Assembly: GCA_015499995.1 (NCBI GenBank)
Contig: JADNRV010000106.1
Coordinates: 62,001-126,000 of the forward strand
Length of the DNA stretch: 64,000 nt
Direction: 5' to 3'
Origin: Flammula alnicola
Lineage: Eukaryota; Basidiomycota; Agaricomycetes; Agaricales; Strophariaceae
A model generated the notes under the pieces. It saw only the letters and a list, made by a program, of their open reading frames with translations. It made no database searches and had not been told where the DNA came from. Within the stretch, counting starts at the first letter, position 1. Every line of letters starts with the position of its first letter. The position numbers were made by a program, and so were the translations under genes. Of the stretch, positions 23,378 to 34,340 are shown one piece after another.

Positions 23378-24501
23378 AGAGCTATCGAATGAACGAGAGG
23401 TTATAAAATCAGCGGAACGAGCCTGGTGATTTTTTGCCGTGTTTTGGGAACCAAGAGAGGGCAGAGAATCACCAGAGCAGTCCGTGTGATTTTAGCTGCG
23501 TCTGATGGACCAAGACGGAGAATAGAGTCGGTGGGTGAGTCGGTGGGTGGAGGAGTCGTGGTGGTCGGGAGTCGTTGGGCAATGAGAACAGGAGAGGTAA
23601 ATTTGAAGATATGATATGTAGGAGGGAGGATGTTGCTACTATAGGTTGACTGGTGGTTAAGAGATGTAATGCGACCAGACTTGTAGCAGATGGATGCCCA
23701 CGGAGAGAGATAGTATCCGGTTTCGGTGGGGGGTCAGTGGGCGATGAACAGATATTCACAGGAGCAATCCAAGTGAATATGGGCCGTGAGAGATGGCGAG
23801 AGGAGCAACTAGAAATGCCACCAAGAATTCACCGGAGCAGTCCACATGAATTCAGGCAGTGTTGTGCAAAGTTGTCGGACTCGTCGTGTCACTACGCCCA
23901 CCGTGTTTGGCACTGACCTTAACCACAAACAACCGTGATCAGACGCAACTTGGCAACGCCCACCGTGTTTGGCACTGACTTTGATCACAAATAACATCAT
24001 GATCAGCCGTTGAACTTGACTCTCTGCTCACCCGCATCCTCCTTATCATCTTCGTCACCTGTCCGTTGTGCCCATTTTGCGTAGGTTTTTTCTATTGCCC
24101 TCTATTCTCGACAACTAACTTTATTTCACCCATTTCTAGTTGCCCTTTGCTCTTGAACTTGGCGGATCCCTTTGTTCCTCCGTTCGCTTGTATCTGATAC
24201 AGTGAACTTGCAGTGAATTCCATCCCAACTCCAGCCTGCGGGGTCTCTAGTATTCGATACAGGGAATACTTGCTGGCCAAACTCGCTGAATTTGCTTGTA
24301 TCTGATACAGCAAAGTTCGCTCTGCCCGCCTCATCGCGCGCACATTTGCCAGTATTGCATACAGCAAATCGTCTTCGGTGATCGCGATACAGGGATATCT
24401 TCTGCCAAGCCTCCGAGCCTCTACAGTTTGTTGAGACCTTCTCTGTAAGTCCTCTTCGTGTTGTCTCATCGTCGTCAAAATCCTCATGTCGGCTTTAGCT
24501 C
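23378..24501 (+). repeat. Right inverted arm, outer fragment
   Basis: This is the continuation of the inverted arm after the hAT element. It carries the 29-bp hairpins (for example near 23824-23852) and the TGTATCNGATACA array (24187-24400), in the reverse order of the left arm. Small differences exist: near 23935 this copy reads CGTGATCAGACGCAAC where the left arm has a shorter form. It ends 36 bp before the Tnp2 ATG. Confidence 0.9.
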
Positions 24502-24536
24502 AGGGTATCTTCTCGCTCGCACCATCATGCCGCCTT

Positions 24537-27500
24537 CCCATACAAAGACCACCTATACGTGTTTCTGCCCCTCCTGCATCCTGTCTTGCCCAAAGGATCT
24601 GGATGGTAAACCCCTAGGAAACGTACTGCAGACGTCGCATCACGCTATCCACAATATCTGTATTAAGGCGGAAGCTGAAGCCGCAGCTCTCTGACAAGCG
24701 CAGGCTGAAGCACAACTGCAAATGCAACAGCTTTCCGTTGATGATGCGACCCAAGAGGTTTCCATTGATGATGCCATCGCTGCTCTCTGTGCCCTTACAT
24801 TTTCAGACAATGGACCAGATATGGCCCAACCTTGCCCTCCTGCACCCCACACTGTCACTTCATCACCTGTGCGAGTCGAAAGAGGGCGCGCTTGGAAGCG
24901 GGAGCATAACAAGGCGACAAAAAAGGCCCTTTCGACTCTCGATGTTATTGACAAGTGTGTACAAAGTTGTCTACTCAGACTTAATCTCGACGGCGCACCG
25001 ACGCTTGAAGCACTCGTTTATGTGGAAAATGAGCTTGCCCAAATGCAGCGTTTGTTCGAGAGTGTTAAGAGGGATGTTCCATCTGTCGTTACCCGAAAGG
25101 CTGCAGTTGGCGATCATTTAGCTCAGCTTCATTCGCATATTCTTGAATTGCACCATCTACACCCACCAGAAGATGACAAGCCTCTTAACTATAATTCAGG
25201 CAAGTTTTTTTTTATCCTGAGCTAAATGACCTTATTCATGGTATCACATAGACCATCATTATAACATGCTAATTGACCGATACAACCCTCTCGCTCAGAT
25301 AACTATGTTCATCGTAGTCATCAGCTCTGTCCTTATGGGTGCCAGCCGTCGCATGGCAGAATTGCTTCTGAGCCTTGTATGCGTCGCATTGCATTGGGCC
25401 TTTACTGATGGATCCAGGGATCTTAATTCGACTGAACAATCTATTCTTGACCAATTACCTCGCACGCTCGAAACGGTTTTGGCCAAATTTAACCTGGAAG
25501 GCAAGACGACTACCTATGCCGTTTGTCCTACATGCCACTGTACATATCCTCCAACCTTTACCCATGGATCCGACTCTCCTATATATCCAGAAGAATGCAA
25601 TAATCGCCCTCTTCCCGACTCTGATATTTGCATGATGAAGCTCCTTGGCAAAGGCAAACCGCTTAAAACATTTGTATACCATCATTTCCATGATTATCTC
25701 GCAGGTCTCCTTTCGCGCTCAGATTTAGAAAGGATGATGGATAAATCTTGTGATGGTCTGGTATCCTCTATCGATGACCATATTCCTTACATCTCCGATG
25801 CATTTCAAGCTGAATTCATCCGTGCCTTCGAAGGTCCCCTAAACGAACAGCTCTTCGTCAAGAGACCCGGTACCGAAGGCCGCTATCTCTTCGCATTTAG
25901 TTTCGATTATTTCGCCGTTGACGGCGTTACGCTCAGGGGTGCCAAGGCGTCATGTGGTGTTCTTAGTGCGGTGTGCTTGAATCTGCCCCTCGACATTCGT
26001 TACAAACCAGAAAATATGTACCTCGCTGGTGTTCTTCCTGGCCCAACCGAACCGCACTTTACAGACCTCAATCATTACTTACGTCCTGTCATCGATGACC
26101 TTCTCGTTTCTTGGAAGCGGGGTGTCCATTACTCGCGGACTGCCAATCATCCTGAGGGCAGAGATACCCGAAGCGCATTGGCCCTAAAGGTTTGCGATCT
26201 CCCAGCTGCCCGCCAGGCCAGCGCTTTAGCGTCCCACACCAGCCACCACTTTTGCAGTAGATGTAATTGCTATCATCTTTCCAAAATGGGCAGAACCGAT
26301 CTCCATCACCCCGACTGGATGCCCAAAGACCGTGATGATGTCCTTCGAAACGCAGAAAAATGGAAAAACGCGTCCTCGGCCAAAGAACAAGAGAAGCTGG
26401 TTGGCTTACATGGTGTGCGTTGGTCAGAGCTGTGGCGTCTTCCATATTGGGATCCAATTCGCATGCTGGTTGTCGACCCGATGCACTGCCTATTGGAAGG
26501 CGTCGTTCAGCATCACTTTCGGGAGGTGCTCGAACTCACGCAGCATTCGGTTGATGCGAAAGAGGAAATCATTGCGTCTTTCAAACTTGATTTTAAAGTT
26601 CCAAACGCCGACGATATCAGCAACAAGAAGTTGAACGAGAACGACCAGAAGCATATACCTCAAATCCATAAGCTTCTTGTCACTCCGATGAAAAACTATG
26701 ATAGTAACGACAACCCAGAAGAGAACCTCAAGGCACTAACGGAACGTCTGAAAGGCAAAAACCTGAAAGCTCTTGCTTTTGTGTCTGAAAGTGTTGGAGC
26801 TAAGCCTGCTCTGCCAAGGGACGACGAGCCTGCTTCACGAGGGCACCCTTCGGGAGATATTCGGAAACCCCAGAAAAAGCACTATGCCGAGGGCTTGAGA
26901 ATCTGGGTAAGTATTAGACCTATAACTTGGCGATCCTAGCTAACATGATCTTCCATTATCACAGCGAGAGAATAAACCGCTCTTACCAGCAACAAAACCA
27001 CCTCCGAAATTTGCTACTCCAGAAGTTATGGCTCGCATTAGGGAAGTTATTTGTGATTGCGACACTCCTGCCTGGGTGCCATCTGTTCCTCCTGCTTTTG
27101 GAACCGCTGCAGCTGGTAGTCTTAAAGCAGATGAATGGCGAACAATGGCAACAATCTACCTTCCTATTGCTCTCGTCAGTATGTGGGGCGAGGGAACAAG
27201 CCATCCGACTCTATCGAAAGCATCATTTTATGTGATGTTCTTGATCATACGATGGACCTGGTATCGGTGGTCTCTCTGGCGTGTAGGCGTACCATGACAG
27301 AGAGTTGAATGTCCGCCTACCTTGCATGTATCACATCCTGGGTAGCAAAATTTCCGTCTCTTCACCCCACGATCACACCTCGTCCCAACTGGCATATGGC
27401 GATCCATATATATGACTTCCTGCGTCTTTTTGGCCCTGTCCGTTCATGGTGGGCTTTTCCGTTCGAGCGTCTGATTGGACAGCTACAGCGTCTTCCCAGG

Positions 27501-28207
27501 AACAACAAATTTGGTAAGTATTTCCTGAGTAGAAAATATTCCATGGTGCTCATCTTTGCGACAGGTCAATTAGAATCTACGATGCTGAATTCATTTACTC
27601 GTGCTGGAAAACTCAAGCGCTGGTTAGCACGTCCGGACTGCCCTCCCTTCCTCAAGGCATGCAAAGCGGCCTTCGATAAAGCATTTGGACAAGAACGAGA
27701 ACAAGACACTTGGCAGAATGACGACGTTGCAGATTCTGCCTTCGGTCCAGTTCCCGCCGATTTAAAGAACCTCATTTCAGAGCGCAAGGTAGCTCTTCGT
27801 GCACGCCACCGCTTCGACAATGTCTTCTTTTCTCGTGCTAGTACGCATGTTGGAAATAGTCTCATCCTTTATTATCCAGACGGTGACTACGGAGCGACGC
27901 CCCTTCCTGGTTCAATCGAGTATATTGTTGTCACTAAGAATAAAGGTGTTGTCTATGCAGTTCGTCGCCAGCTCCCAGCCCCATCTGGGTCTCTAGACCC
28001 ATTCCGCTTTTACCCTCATTTTCTCGCAAAGACATATTCAACGACACTCTCAACCGACCTACAAATTATCTACCCTGAGTGGGTTATATCTCATTATGCG
28101 CGGTGGAAATTAGACAAAGACAGAGCTGTCATTCTGACTCTTTCTCGTGTGAGCCCTCCTTTTTATTTGTACTTCGAAAAACTTGCTCACTTGGTCTGTA
28201 GGATTAA
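24537..28207 (+). pseudogene. Tnp2-type (CACTA/En-Spm-like) transposase, broken
   Basis: The text begins MPPSHTKTTYTCFCPSC. Core family stretches follow: FVYHHFHDYLAGLLSRSDLE, GTEGRYLFAFSFDYFAVDG, LAGVLPGPTEPHFTDLNHYL, LPYWDPIRMLVVDPMHCLL and FLRLFGPVRSWWAFPFERLI. I know these from the Tnp2 family (Transposase_21) of basidiomycetes. The first intron (25200-25251) is of the GC-AG type. Other introns include one starting at 26908, one near 27513-27564, and 28149-28201 leading to GAT TAA. Lesions are TGA at 24692-24694, a one-base deletion near 27205-27207, and TGA at 27306-27308. The enzyme would cut at element ends; this copy should be inactive. The upstream arm is shared with the gene at 5165-8622. 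The 3' end of the element is not found and was probably lost in the AT-rich tract. Confidence 0.85.
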
Positions 28208-28710
28208 ATATTAAATTATCAAGGATTCTCAAGGCTGGGTTGTGCACGTCCGCTTTTTCACCGGGCATGCATTATGTGCCCAGAAAGTCGGCGACAAGTG
28301 GGCAATGAGTGGGCAATGAGTGGGCGATTAATCGAGGATTTTTTTCTACTTGAAATCTTGAATAACATCTTTGATAATTTTAAATGTTCTTTTATATTTT
28401 AAATATGTGTAAATTTTAGATTGTGCTCAATATTTAAAATGGTAACCACGCTATTGGATTTATTTTTATTTTAAGTACTAAAAGTATTTCTTGCTAAATT
28501 AAAATTTTAAATATGGTGGAACGTTTTAAATAAATTTCGAGTTAAAATATTTGTTACCGTGGAAAGGAGCTTTATATCTTATTCAAGATTTAAAATACGA
28601 GAATCTTTAAGACTAAATAAAAGATTTTAAATGCTGAGATATTCAATATGGTAACTAATACTTAAAATCTTTGACAACGTACTTGATACACGTCAAAAGG
28701 AGCTTTTAAT
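28208..28710. other. AT-rich tract with TTTAAAAT motifs
   Basis: After GTGGGCAATGA-type repeats (28300-28325) the sequence becomes very AT-rich. TTTAAAAT/ATTTTAAA recurs every 20-40 bases, and short phrases (AAAGGAGCTTT, GGTAACC) occur twice. This looks like a decayed satellite or AT-biased mutated repeat. No gene. Confidence 0.55.
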
Positions 28711-28864
28711 GTTGGAACCGCCGGTGTGAAAGCCACAATACCTCGTTAAGTGGCGTGGTTTTCCTATGGAAGAAAATGAGTGGAAGTACGAGAAGGACCT
28801 GGAGCATGCCCAACAACTACTCGATGATTTCAAATCTCGGCCTCGGCCTCATCACCGCCCTTGA
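28711..28864 (+). pseudogene. 3' tail of a Ty3/Gypsy chromovirus polyprotein (chromodomain)
   Basis: The frame reads KPQYLVKWRGFPMEENEWK and ends in a stop at 28862-28864. This is the chromodomain found at the end of the integrase of fungal chromoviruses, which targets insertion to heterochromatin. A TGA at 28727-28729 interrupts it where an Arg is usual. Everything upstream of about 28711 (gag, protease, RT, RNase H, most of integrase) is missing. Confidence 0.85.
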
Positions 28865-28880
28865 AGAGAGAGGGGGGTAA

Positions 28881-29131
28881 TGTCAGGGAATCATTAATCC
28901 CTGACTCGGCTTTCCTTTTGCTTTCCTTTTGCTTCCGCCTCGTTCTCACTAATCACATCGTCATGAGCTCCATCGGTCCTTACCCACATTCACTCGTCTC
29001 CTTAGACATTCTCAGTTAACCCACTACTCTAGTATAAGTATCGCGTAGGCTACGACTTATTTCCCTAGACTTTCGCTGGTCTATACTACCGCAATCCATT
29101 ATCGTTCACCCTCTCGCTTGCGTCGCTGACA
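28881..29131 (+). mobile_element. 3' LTR of the truncated chromovirus, 251 bp
   Basis: A purine run (GAAGAGAGAGGGGGG, the polypurine tract) ends just before TGTCAGGG. The LTR would run to CTGACA at 29131, giving a 6-bp inverted terminal pair TGTCAG/CTGACA. It contains a TATAAGTA promoter-like site near 29034. No 5' LTR partner is seen upstream in the window, so target-site duplications cannot be checked. Confidence 0.8.
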
Positions 29132-29249
29132 GCACAGAATGTCCTTGTCTATCTTAATATATAAATTTCTGTGAAGTCCACCTTGATTCAAAGTCATTAT
29201 AATATATTTAATACATATTGATTCAACGATTAACAAATTTATTTATATA

Positions 29250-29560
29250 CTTTGTACATTAGACGGTAACCTAAGTACATGCAGAAATGACACTCACATA
29301 CACGAGGACGGGATGTGCTCGCATACATGAGCATACACGAGGACAGAAGGTCCTCACGTAAACGTCCTCGTGGAGACGAGGATACAACGTCCTCGTGAAG
29401 ACGAGGAGACAACGTCCTCGCCGAGACGAGGATAGAACGTCCTCGTAACGACAAGGAGAGAACAGAACGTCCTCGCTGAGACGAGGAGAGAACAGAACGT
29501 CCTCGCGGAGACGAGGAGAGAACGTCTAGAACGTCCTCGTACAGACGAGGATCGAAGCTC
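29250..29560. repeat. Palindrome array, ACGAGGA/TCCTCGT type
   Basis: About ten short hairpins follow each other with arms of the form GACGAGGA...AACGTCCTCGT and small loops. Both arms and loops vary. The same class recurs at 49245-49660. Confidence 0.75.
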
Positions 29561-29759
29561 CTGAGGACATACCACCCTCCGGCTTCCGCAACTGCCGCGT
29601 CCTTGTTCGTGCAGCCAGCCGCCCCGTAACCTCCTGCTCCAACACGGTTTTCCTCCGTTCCCTGGATCTCGCCACGCAACGCACGGAGTATGACTCCTGC
29701 GTTTGCAACCGACAACGACGACACGTCTGCAGCATATGGGGTACAACCCCTATGTATGC

Positions 29760-30440
29760 ATGTTGTGTCCTCCTGTACGTGAGTATGGTCGTGGAACCCT
29801 TGCGGTGACTGTACCAGCGAGAACGAGCCTCGTTCACGCTCGACGTCACCGCAGAAGAGGCTTGGGGGGAGAGAACAGATACGGAGGGTCGTGGATGCAG
29901 CGAGGCGGCTGCACGAGTGAGCGCGAAGCTCGCTTGTGCTTGATGTCGCCGGAGCGGAGGCCAGAGCACGCGGCGGGGCGACTGTTGTGGTCGCATACAC
30001 CTTGCAGCGACTATACGAGCAAGCACGAGCACCGTTCATGCTCGACGTTGCCGCAGAGGAGGCGTAGGGGGGAGAGGATGGACACGGGGAGTCGTGGGCC
30101 CGGCGAGGCGGCTGCACGAGTGAGCGTGAAGCTCGCTCATACTCGATGTCGCCGGAGCGGAGGCAGCGGGTTCAGACGACGGAGATGGACGCATAAGAGC
30201 GGCTATCGTGGTCGTGGAGGCCGTGCGACGGCTGTACGAGGGAGCACGAAGCTCGACGTCGCCGCAGAGGAGGCTGGGGTCGGAGGGGATGGATGCCGTG
30301 GTCGTGGATGTGGCGGAGTGGCTGCACGAGTGGGCGTGAAGCTCTTCCGTGCTCGATTCCGCCGGAACGGAGGCAGGAACCTTGTTCGTGCTCGACGTTG
30401 CTGCAGGAGGTGCCGGCGGGGAGGTGGGATGCGGCAGTCG
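29760..30440. repeat. GC-rich repeat with GAGCACGAAGCTCGTTCGTGCTC-type hairpins
   Basis: Units of about 90-110 bp each contain a hairpin with arms close to CGAGCACGAA/TTCGTGCTCG, followed by GACGTCGCCG and GGAGG. The unit recurs at 45880-46180, 51390-52340 and (opposite strand) 53370-54175. Long open frames on both strands here are due to high GC and are not convincing genes. Confidence 0.7.
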
Positions 30441-30609
30441 TGGACCTTGGGGTGCTCTGTGTACATAGTAACCGTCGTTGTCTATTGCAGACGCAGGAGT
30501 TGTACCCCATGCGTTGCGTGGCGAGCATCGTAGGTTGGATGTTGCAAAGTGTGAGGGTGGAGGAGGGCGTGTCGACAGCATGCGACGAGGGAGAGATGGA
30601 GGTTGGGCT

Positions 30610-31455
30610 AAGGGAAATCCGTGCGTTAGTTGGGGGTTCAAATGGGCGTCGAATGACGCACCTGTTGGATCTCCCACTCCATGGGTCTTCCCTTCTGGTT
30701 CTATCCCTCGGTTCCATCGTCCGCGAGTGAAAGAGCCCCGTATTGCGATGGCAGGGGAGTGATAAGATAACGGTTGAAAGTGAACATCAACCGTGTGAAC
30801 GCGGTTGATGGGCGTTTCGGCAAACGCCGTGAGGCACTTTGACACGCTTTCCGCTCGCGTATTCACCTCCGGCACCTCCTCGCTGACGACGAAGGAGCTC
30901 TAAGCACATTCGAATGAATATACCACCACATCTGCCACCTACGCCTCTGTAATCCCAGCCTCACCACCCACCACGAGCACAAATGACGCTCGTGCTTGTT
31001 TCCGAACGCGATCTCCAAGACATCCGCCCCCGTTCCTCCTCTCGAGTCACCACGAGCGCCAACAAGCATCGTTAATGCACCCGGTCTGTCTGTCAGAAAT
31101 GAGAGGGTGGAAGGGAGCTTTCGAGTTAGTCTTAGTTAGTTAGTTACTATAAATTTAATAGACATTTTTGTGCAATAGTTCACGGATAAAGACTCTGTAT
31201 CATTGAGGTTGCTGAATGCAACAAAAAAGAAGAGTCCGTACCTGTATAAATAATTACTTGTCGTTCATCCGTTGTCTCATTTAACCCACGAGCGCCTAGT
31301 TAAGCGCCCATCACGGTTATTTTTCCCTTAACCGGTATCTTATCGCTTATTACTAATTCACCGCATCATTAGGGATAGGGATAGGGGCACCCTGACCCTA
31401 ATCTCCTAACCATGTTTTCGCTTCACAGTTTGGCTTGTTGTAGGCCCCCGAAATT
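30610..31455. repeat. Composite repeat module, copy R1
   Basis: It is nearly identical to 46220-47050. Ordered landmarks are GCGTTTCGGCAAACGC (hairpin), CACCTCCGGCACCTCCTCGC, GAGCTCTAAGC, AATTTAATAGACATTTTTGT, GCGCCCATCACGGTTATT and TTAGGGATAGGGATAGGG. It leads directly into a palindrome array. Confidence 0.85.
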
Positions 31456-32050
31456 GCGAGCATAGACCATCCTCGCATTTCACGACACACTGTCTGCACA
31501 CACAGTAATGCGAGGATGGTCTATGCTCGCATTTCACGACACACTGTGTGCACGTACATCCACGCGAGGATGGACTATCCTCGCATTTCACGACACACTG
31601 TATGCGCCTACATCCACGCGAGGATGGACCATCCTCGCATATAGCACTGCACACACTGTCTACACACACGATGCGAGGATAGTCTATTCTCGTCATTCTC
31701 TGTAGTACTGTGCTGACTACCACAGTTGTACTGTGCATGTAGTCCTACAATATCCGAGCATAGTATATGCTCACTTGAGGATTGTACGGCATGCCCTGCC
31801 ACATTCGAGCGTAGTCTATGCTCACTCGAGTGTGTATGGCACATCCTACAATCTTCGAGCATAGTCTATGCTGGCTCGAGTTGTGTACATGTGTCCTACA
31901 ATATTCGAGCACAGTCTACGCCCGAGTATTGTACGGCACATGCCACAGTACGCGAGCATAGACTATGCTCGTTCACGTGGGTGTGTTGTACAAACCGTGT
32001 TCACACGGTTGATGGGCGTTTCGGCAAACGCCGAGACGCACTTTGACACG
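31456..32050. repeat. Palindrome array after module R1
   Basis: Imperfect palindromes of the GCGAGNATRGNCYATNCTCGC type occur at 31456, 31510, 31564, 31618 and 31672. Longer ones with TCGAGCATAGTCTATGCTC arms run to about 31975. The array closes with the ACCGTGTTCACACGGT palindrome at 31996. Confidence 0.75.
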
Positions 32051-33276
32051 CTTAGATTCGCCCACGACGGACGCACGAACGAGCTTCGTGTGTGTTCATT
32101 CATTTCTGGTAACTCCTCGTGATAAAGTGTTAGGTAATCTAAAGAGATGACGAACATTGGTCCTGCCTTGCAGTTGGCATCTCCGTGTTCTGGTACTTTC
32201 ATGCTGGATGGGATGAGTCTAAATATAGACCGCGCCAAGGTTCCATAAGTGCCGGTGACAAAACCGCACACTGGCTGAGAAAAGGAAATATATGAAAGCT
32301 ACATGTAAAAGTGTGCATAAGCATGCACCAGGATGCACAAGTGTGGATAAGTATGGATAAGTATGGTTACCCATGGCAGAGTGCGCTTGAAGCGTGCAGG
32401 AATGCGCAGAGAAGGCTGTGAGCATCAAGTTGATTATAATTATTATACTAATTTCCTTCTGGTTAATTTCAAAATAAATGTTTGAAAGGCACTCTTAATA
32501 TGCTAATCTATCAAATGAAATTATCACGGACTGTGTAAATGCAATGTAGATGGGTGGAATGGCCGAATATGAATGAGGCGACCATATGATCCCACGTACC
32601 AGCAAAATGCCGAAAATTGAAGCTCCGACAACACACTTAATCGAGGCGTGCACAAGCGGCACAGAAAGAACATGGGCTCTGACTGAAAATATATTCAATT
32701 AGAGTCCAAAGCTCATAAGAAATTGTTGTTTTTAAATCGGCTTCATGTTGCCCAGAGAAAAGTCCATTTGAGTGTGACGGCTTGTGCCCAGGCCGTGAGA
32801 AACATGGAGAATAACATTTCCGATGCACAAGTGGATGTACTTGGAAACAAATCCAATATGATGACCTGGCTGTAGTCTGTTCAATATCTACACCTCTCTA
32901 GATGTGTAAAAATCTGACTGTTTCACATATCTCAGGATGTGTAATATTTGTACATGTCCTGTGATAGAGTAGAAGCGTAAGAATTTCACACCTCCATAAA
33001 GTGCGAAAATACCGTAAAGTGTAACAAAGCAGCACTCTATCATTAAATCTCGTTAAATTTTACTTGAATCTTCCAGCACTATGTAGCATATCCCGCCAAA
33101 TCTGTGCATATCCCACAGCATAGTATGCCTAAATTTAAGCTTCAGCATTTGTCAAAATTTCACACTTTGCCTACTTGGCACTCCCCATATGCACTGACTT
33201 TCTGCACTTAATAAAATAATCCTAAGCTCACAGTAGGGAATTCTTGTGATCAGAATAAAATTTGAAGTTTAATAGG
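32051..33276. other. No gene recognised
   Basis: Moderately AT-rich sequence with only short frames. The first 80 bases continue the repeat module (ACGAACGAGCTTCGTGTGTG). A small direct repeat (GTATGGATAA) lies near 32350. Nothing else is supported. Confidence 0.5.
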
Positions 33277-33603
33277 CTACTTGACTAAATGATACTCGCC
33301 CTTCGCGGCGTCGTATCCCCACGCGGAGGGACCGTACTGCTTGAGCAGCGTGCCGACGATGACGGTCGTCTCCTCACCCGCGTTGTTTAGGATCGCACGT
33401 GTAATCGCCACGCCGACCTCCTGGTCAAAAATGGTCATGTGGATGGGCTTGGCGTCGTTCAACACCAGCGAGCTCGTCGGTCCCGCACCGGAGCCAGGCG
33501 AGTTGGTCGCAAGCTGCAGAGAGGCCTTGAGGAGCGCGACACCACCACTGGGGAGGATGCCCTCCTCGACAGCGGCCCGCGCAGCGTTGAGGGCATCATC
33601 ATA
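33277..33603 (-). pseudogene. hsp60: Fragment of mitochondrial chaperonin HSP60
   Basis: The minus-strand frame reads [19 protein letters not shown], then [19 protein letters not shown], then [18 protein letters not shown] and [12 protein letters not shown] before a stop. This is the late apical/equatorial region of the GroEL/HSP60 family, about 100 of the usual 570 or so residues. Compared with the family as I remember it, short deletions occur before RAILNNAG and before AWGYDA. The C-terminal 50 or so residues are missing. No ATP-binding N-terminus is nearby. This is a dead duplicate of a nuclear gene for a mitochondrial protein. Confidence 0.85.
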
Positions 33604-33784
33604 CGGTATTCATACCTGACCTTCTTGATTGACGTCGAGGGCCGAGGCCCCTCGTCGAGTCCAATGTCGGGTCCAGTCGCAATGCCATCAAAGTCGATCT
33701 CATTGGGAAAATCGTTTACGACGACCCTGCTGTGTTCAGGCGTTTGCGCGTTGATGGCCCTGTGAGTAGAATCTATTTTTTGCA

Positions 33785-33852
33785 AGGTTGTCGCGCTTTC
33801 ACTTCGATTAAGGAATTCAGCGAAGTGAAGTCAAAGCAAAGCGCGACAACAT
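33785..33852. repeat. Fold-back sequence with 13-bp arms
   Basis: GTTGTCGCGCTTT pairs with AAAGCGCGACAAC, with an inner pair CACTTCG/CGAAGTG. This may be the remnant of a small inverted-repeat element next to the HSP60 fragment. Confidence 0.7.
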
Positions 33853-34236
33853 GGGCAGGCGCAAGTACCTACCGTATCAGCCGGTAATCGGAGGCCATTC
33901 CATACGCATTCCAAAATTACCCTCGGCCATGGTTCCCTGAATGTCGAAAAGAGACGCACACGCCAAACGCTCACGCACAGCGAATGCTCGTGTTATTGAA
34001 CCATCTCGCTCGCCAAGTTCAAGTTCGAGACCTATTTGTGTTTGCACGGACCGTACAAGTGCTATTCTGCCTCCATAGGGCGGCAATGGGGGCCAAATGG
34101 GGGTGCTTGGCCGGGCGCGAACAATGATTAGCAGTTGGTTCTTCCAAAGTCTGTCAACCACCCATCACGCAGAGCCACGGAAAATCGTAGTCAACTTCTG
34201 ATAGCCCTGATCTGATACTACTTTTGACTTTTCCAC
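33853..34236. other. No gene recognised
   Basis: A 94-residue minus-strand frame (33877-34161) shows no recognisable text. The stretch lies between the HSP60 fragment and the monooxygenase promoter. Confidence 0.4.
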
Positions 34237-34246
34237 ATATATAAAG
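34237..34246 (+). promoter_or_regulatory. TATA box of the monooxygenase gene
   Basis: ATATATAAAG lies about 100 bp upstream of the ATG at 34341. It fits a core promoter position for a fungal gene with a short leader. Confidence 0.6.
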
Positions 34247-34340
34247 TCGCTTGGAGTGTCGGAGCGACCGAATGCAGCCCTTCTAGCGACATCATCCTTA
34301 TCCTTCACCCTAAGCTCTCTTCCCTCTCTTTGCGACCATT

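Noticed and set aside
8660..24501. Single giant transposon with 1.24-kb terminal inverted repeats
   Set aside because: Flanks at 8660 and 24501 show no target duplication, and both arms continue into genes that start 36-38 bp outside; promoter-like arms of two elements fit better.
28881..29131. Solo LTR
   Set aside because: The polypurine tract and chromodomain tail are still attached on the 5' side, so it is the 3' LTR of a truncated element.
29703..30875. Long open frames on both strands (270-290 codons)
   Set aside because: They lie in GC-rich hairpin repeats, read as repetitive Ser/Arg/Pro text, overlap each other on opposite strands and have no domain.
31371..31400. True telomere or telomere-healing site
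   Set aside because: Only two or three degenerate TAGGGA units, followed by CCCTGACCC and repeated in all modules, so it is part of the dispersed repeat.
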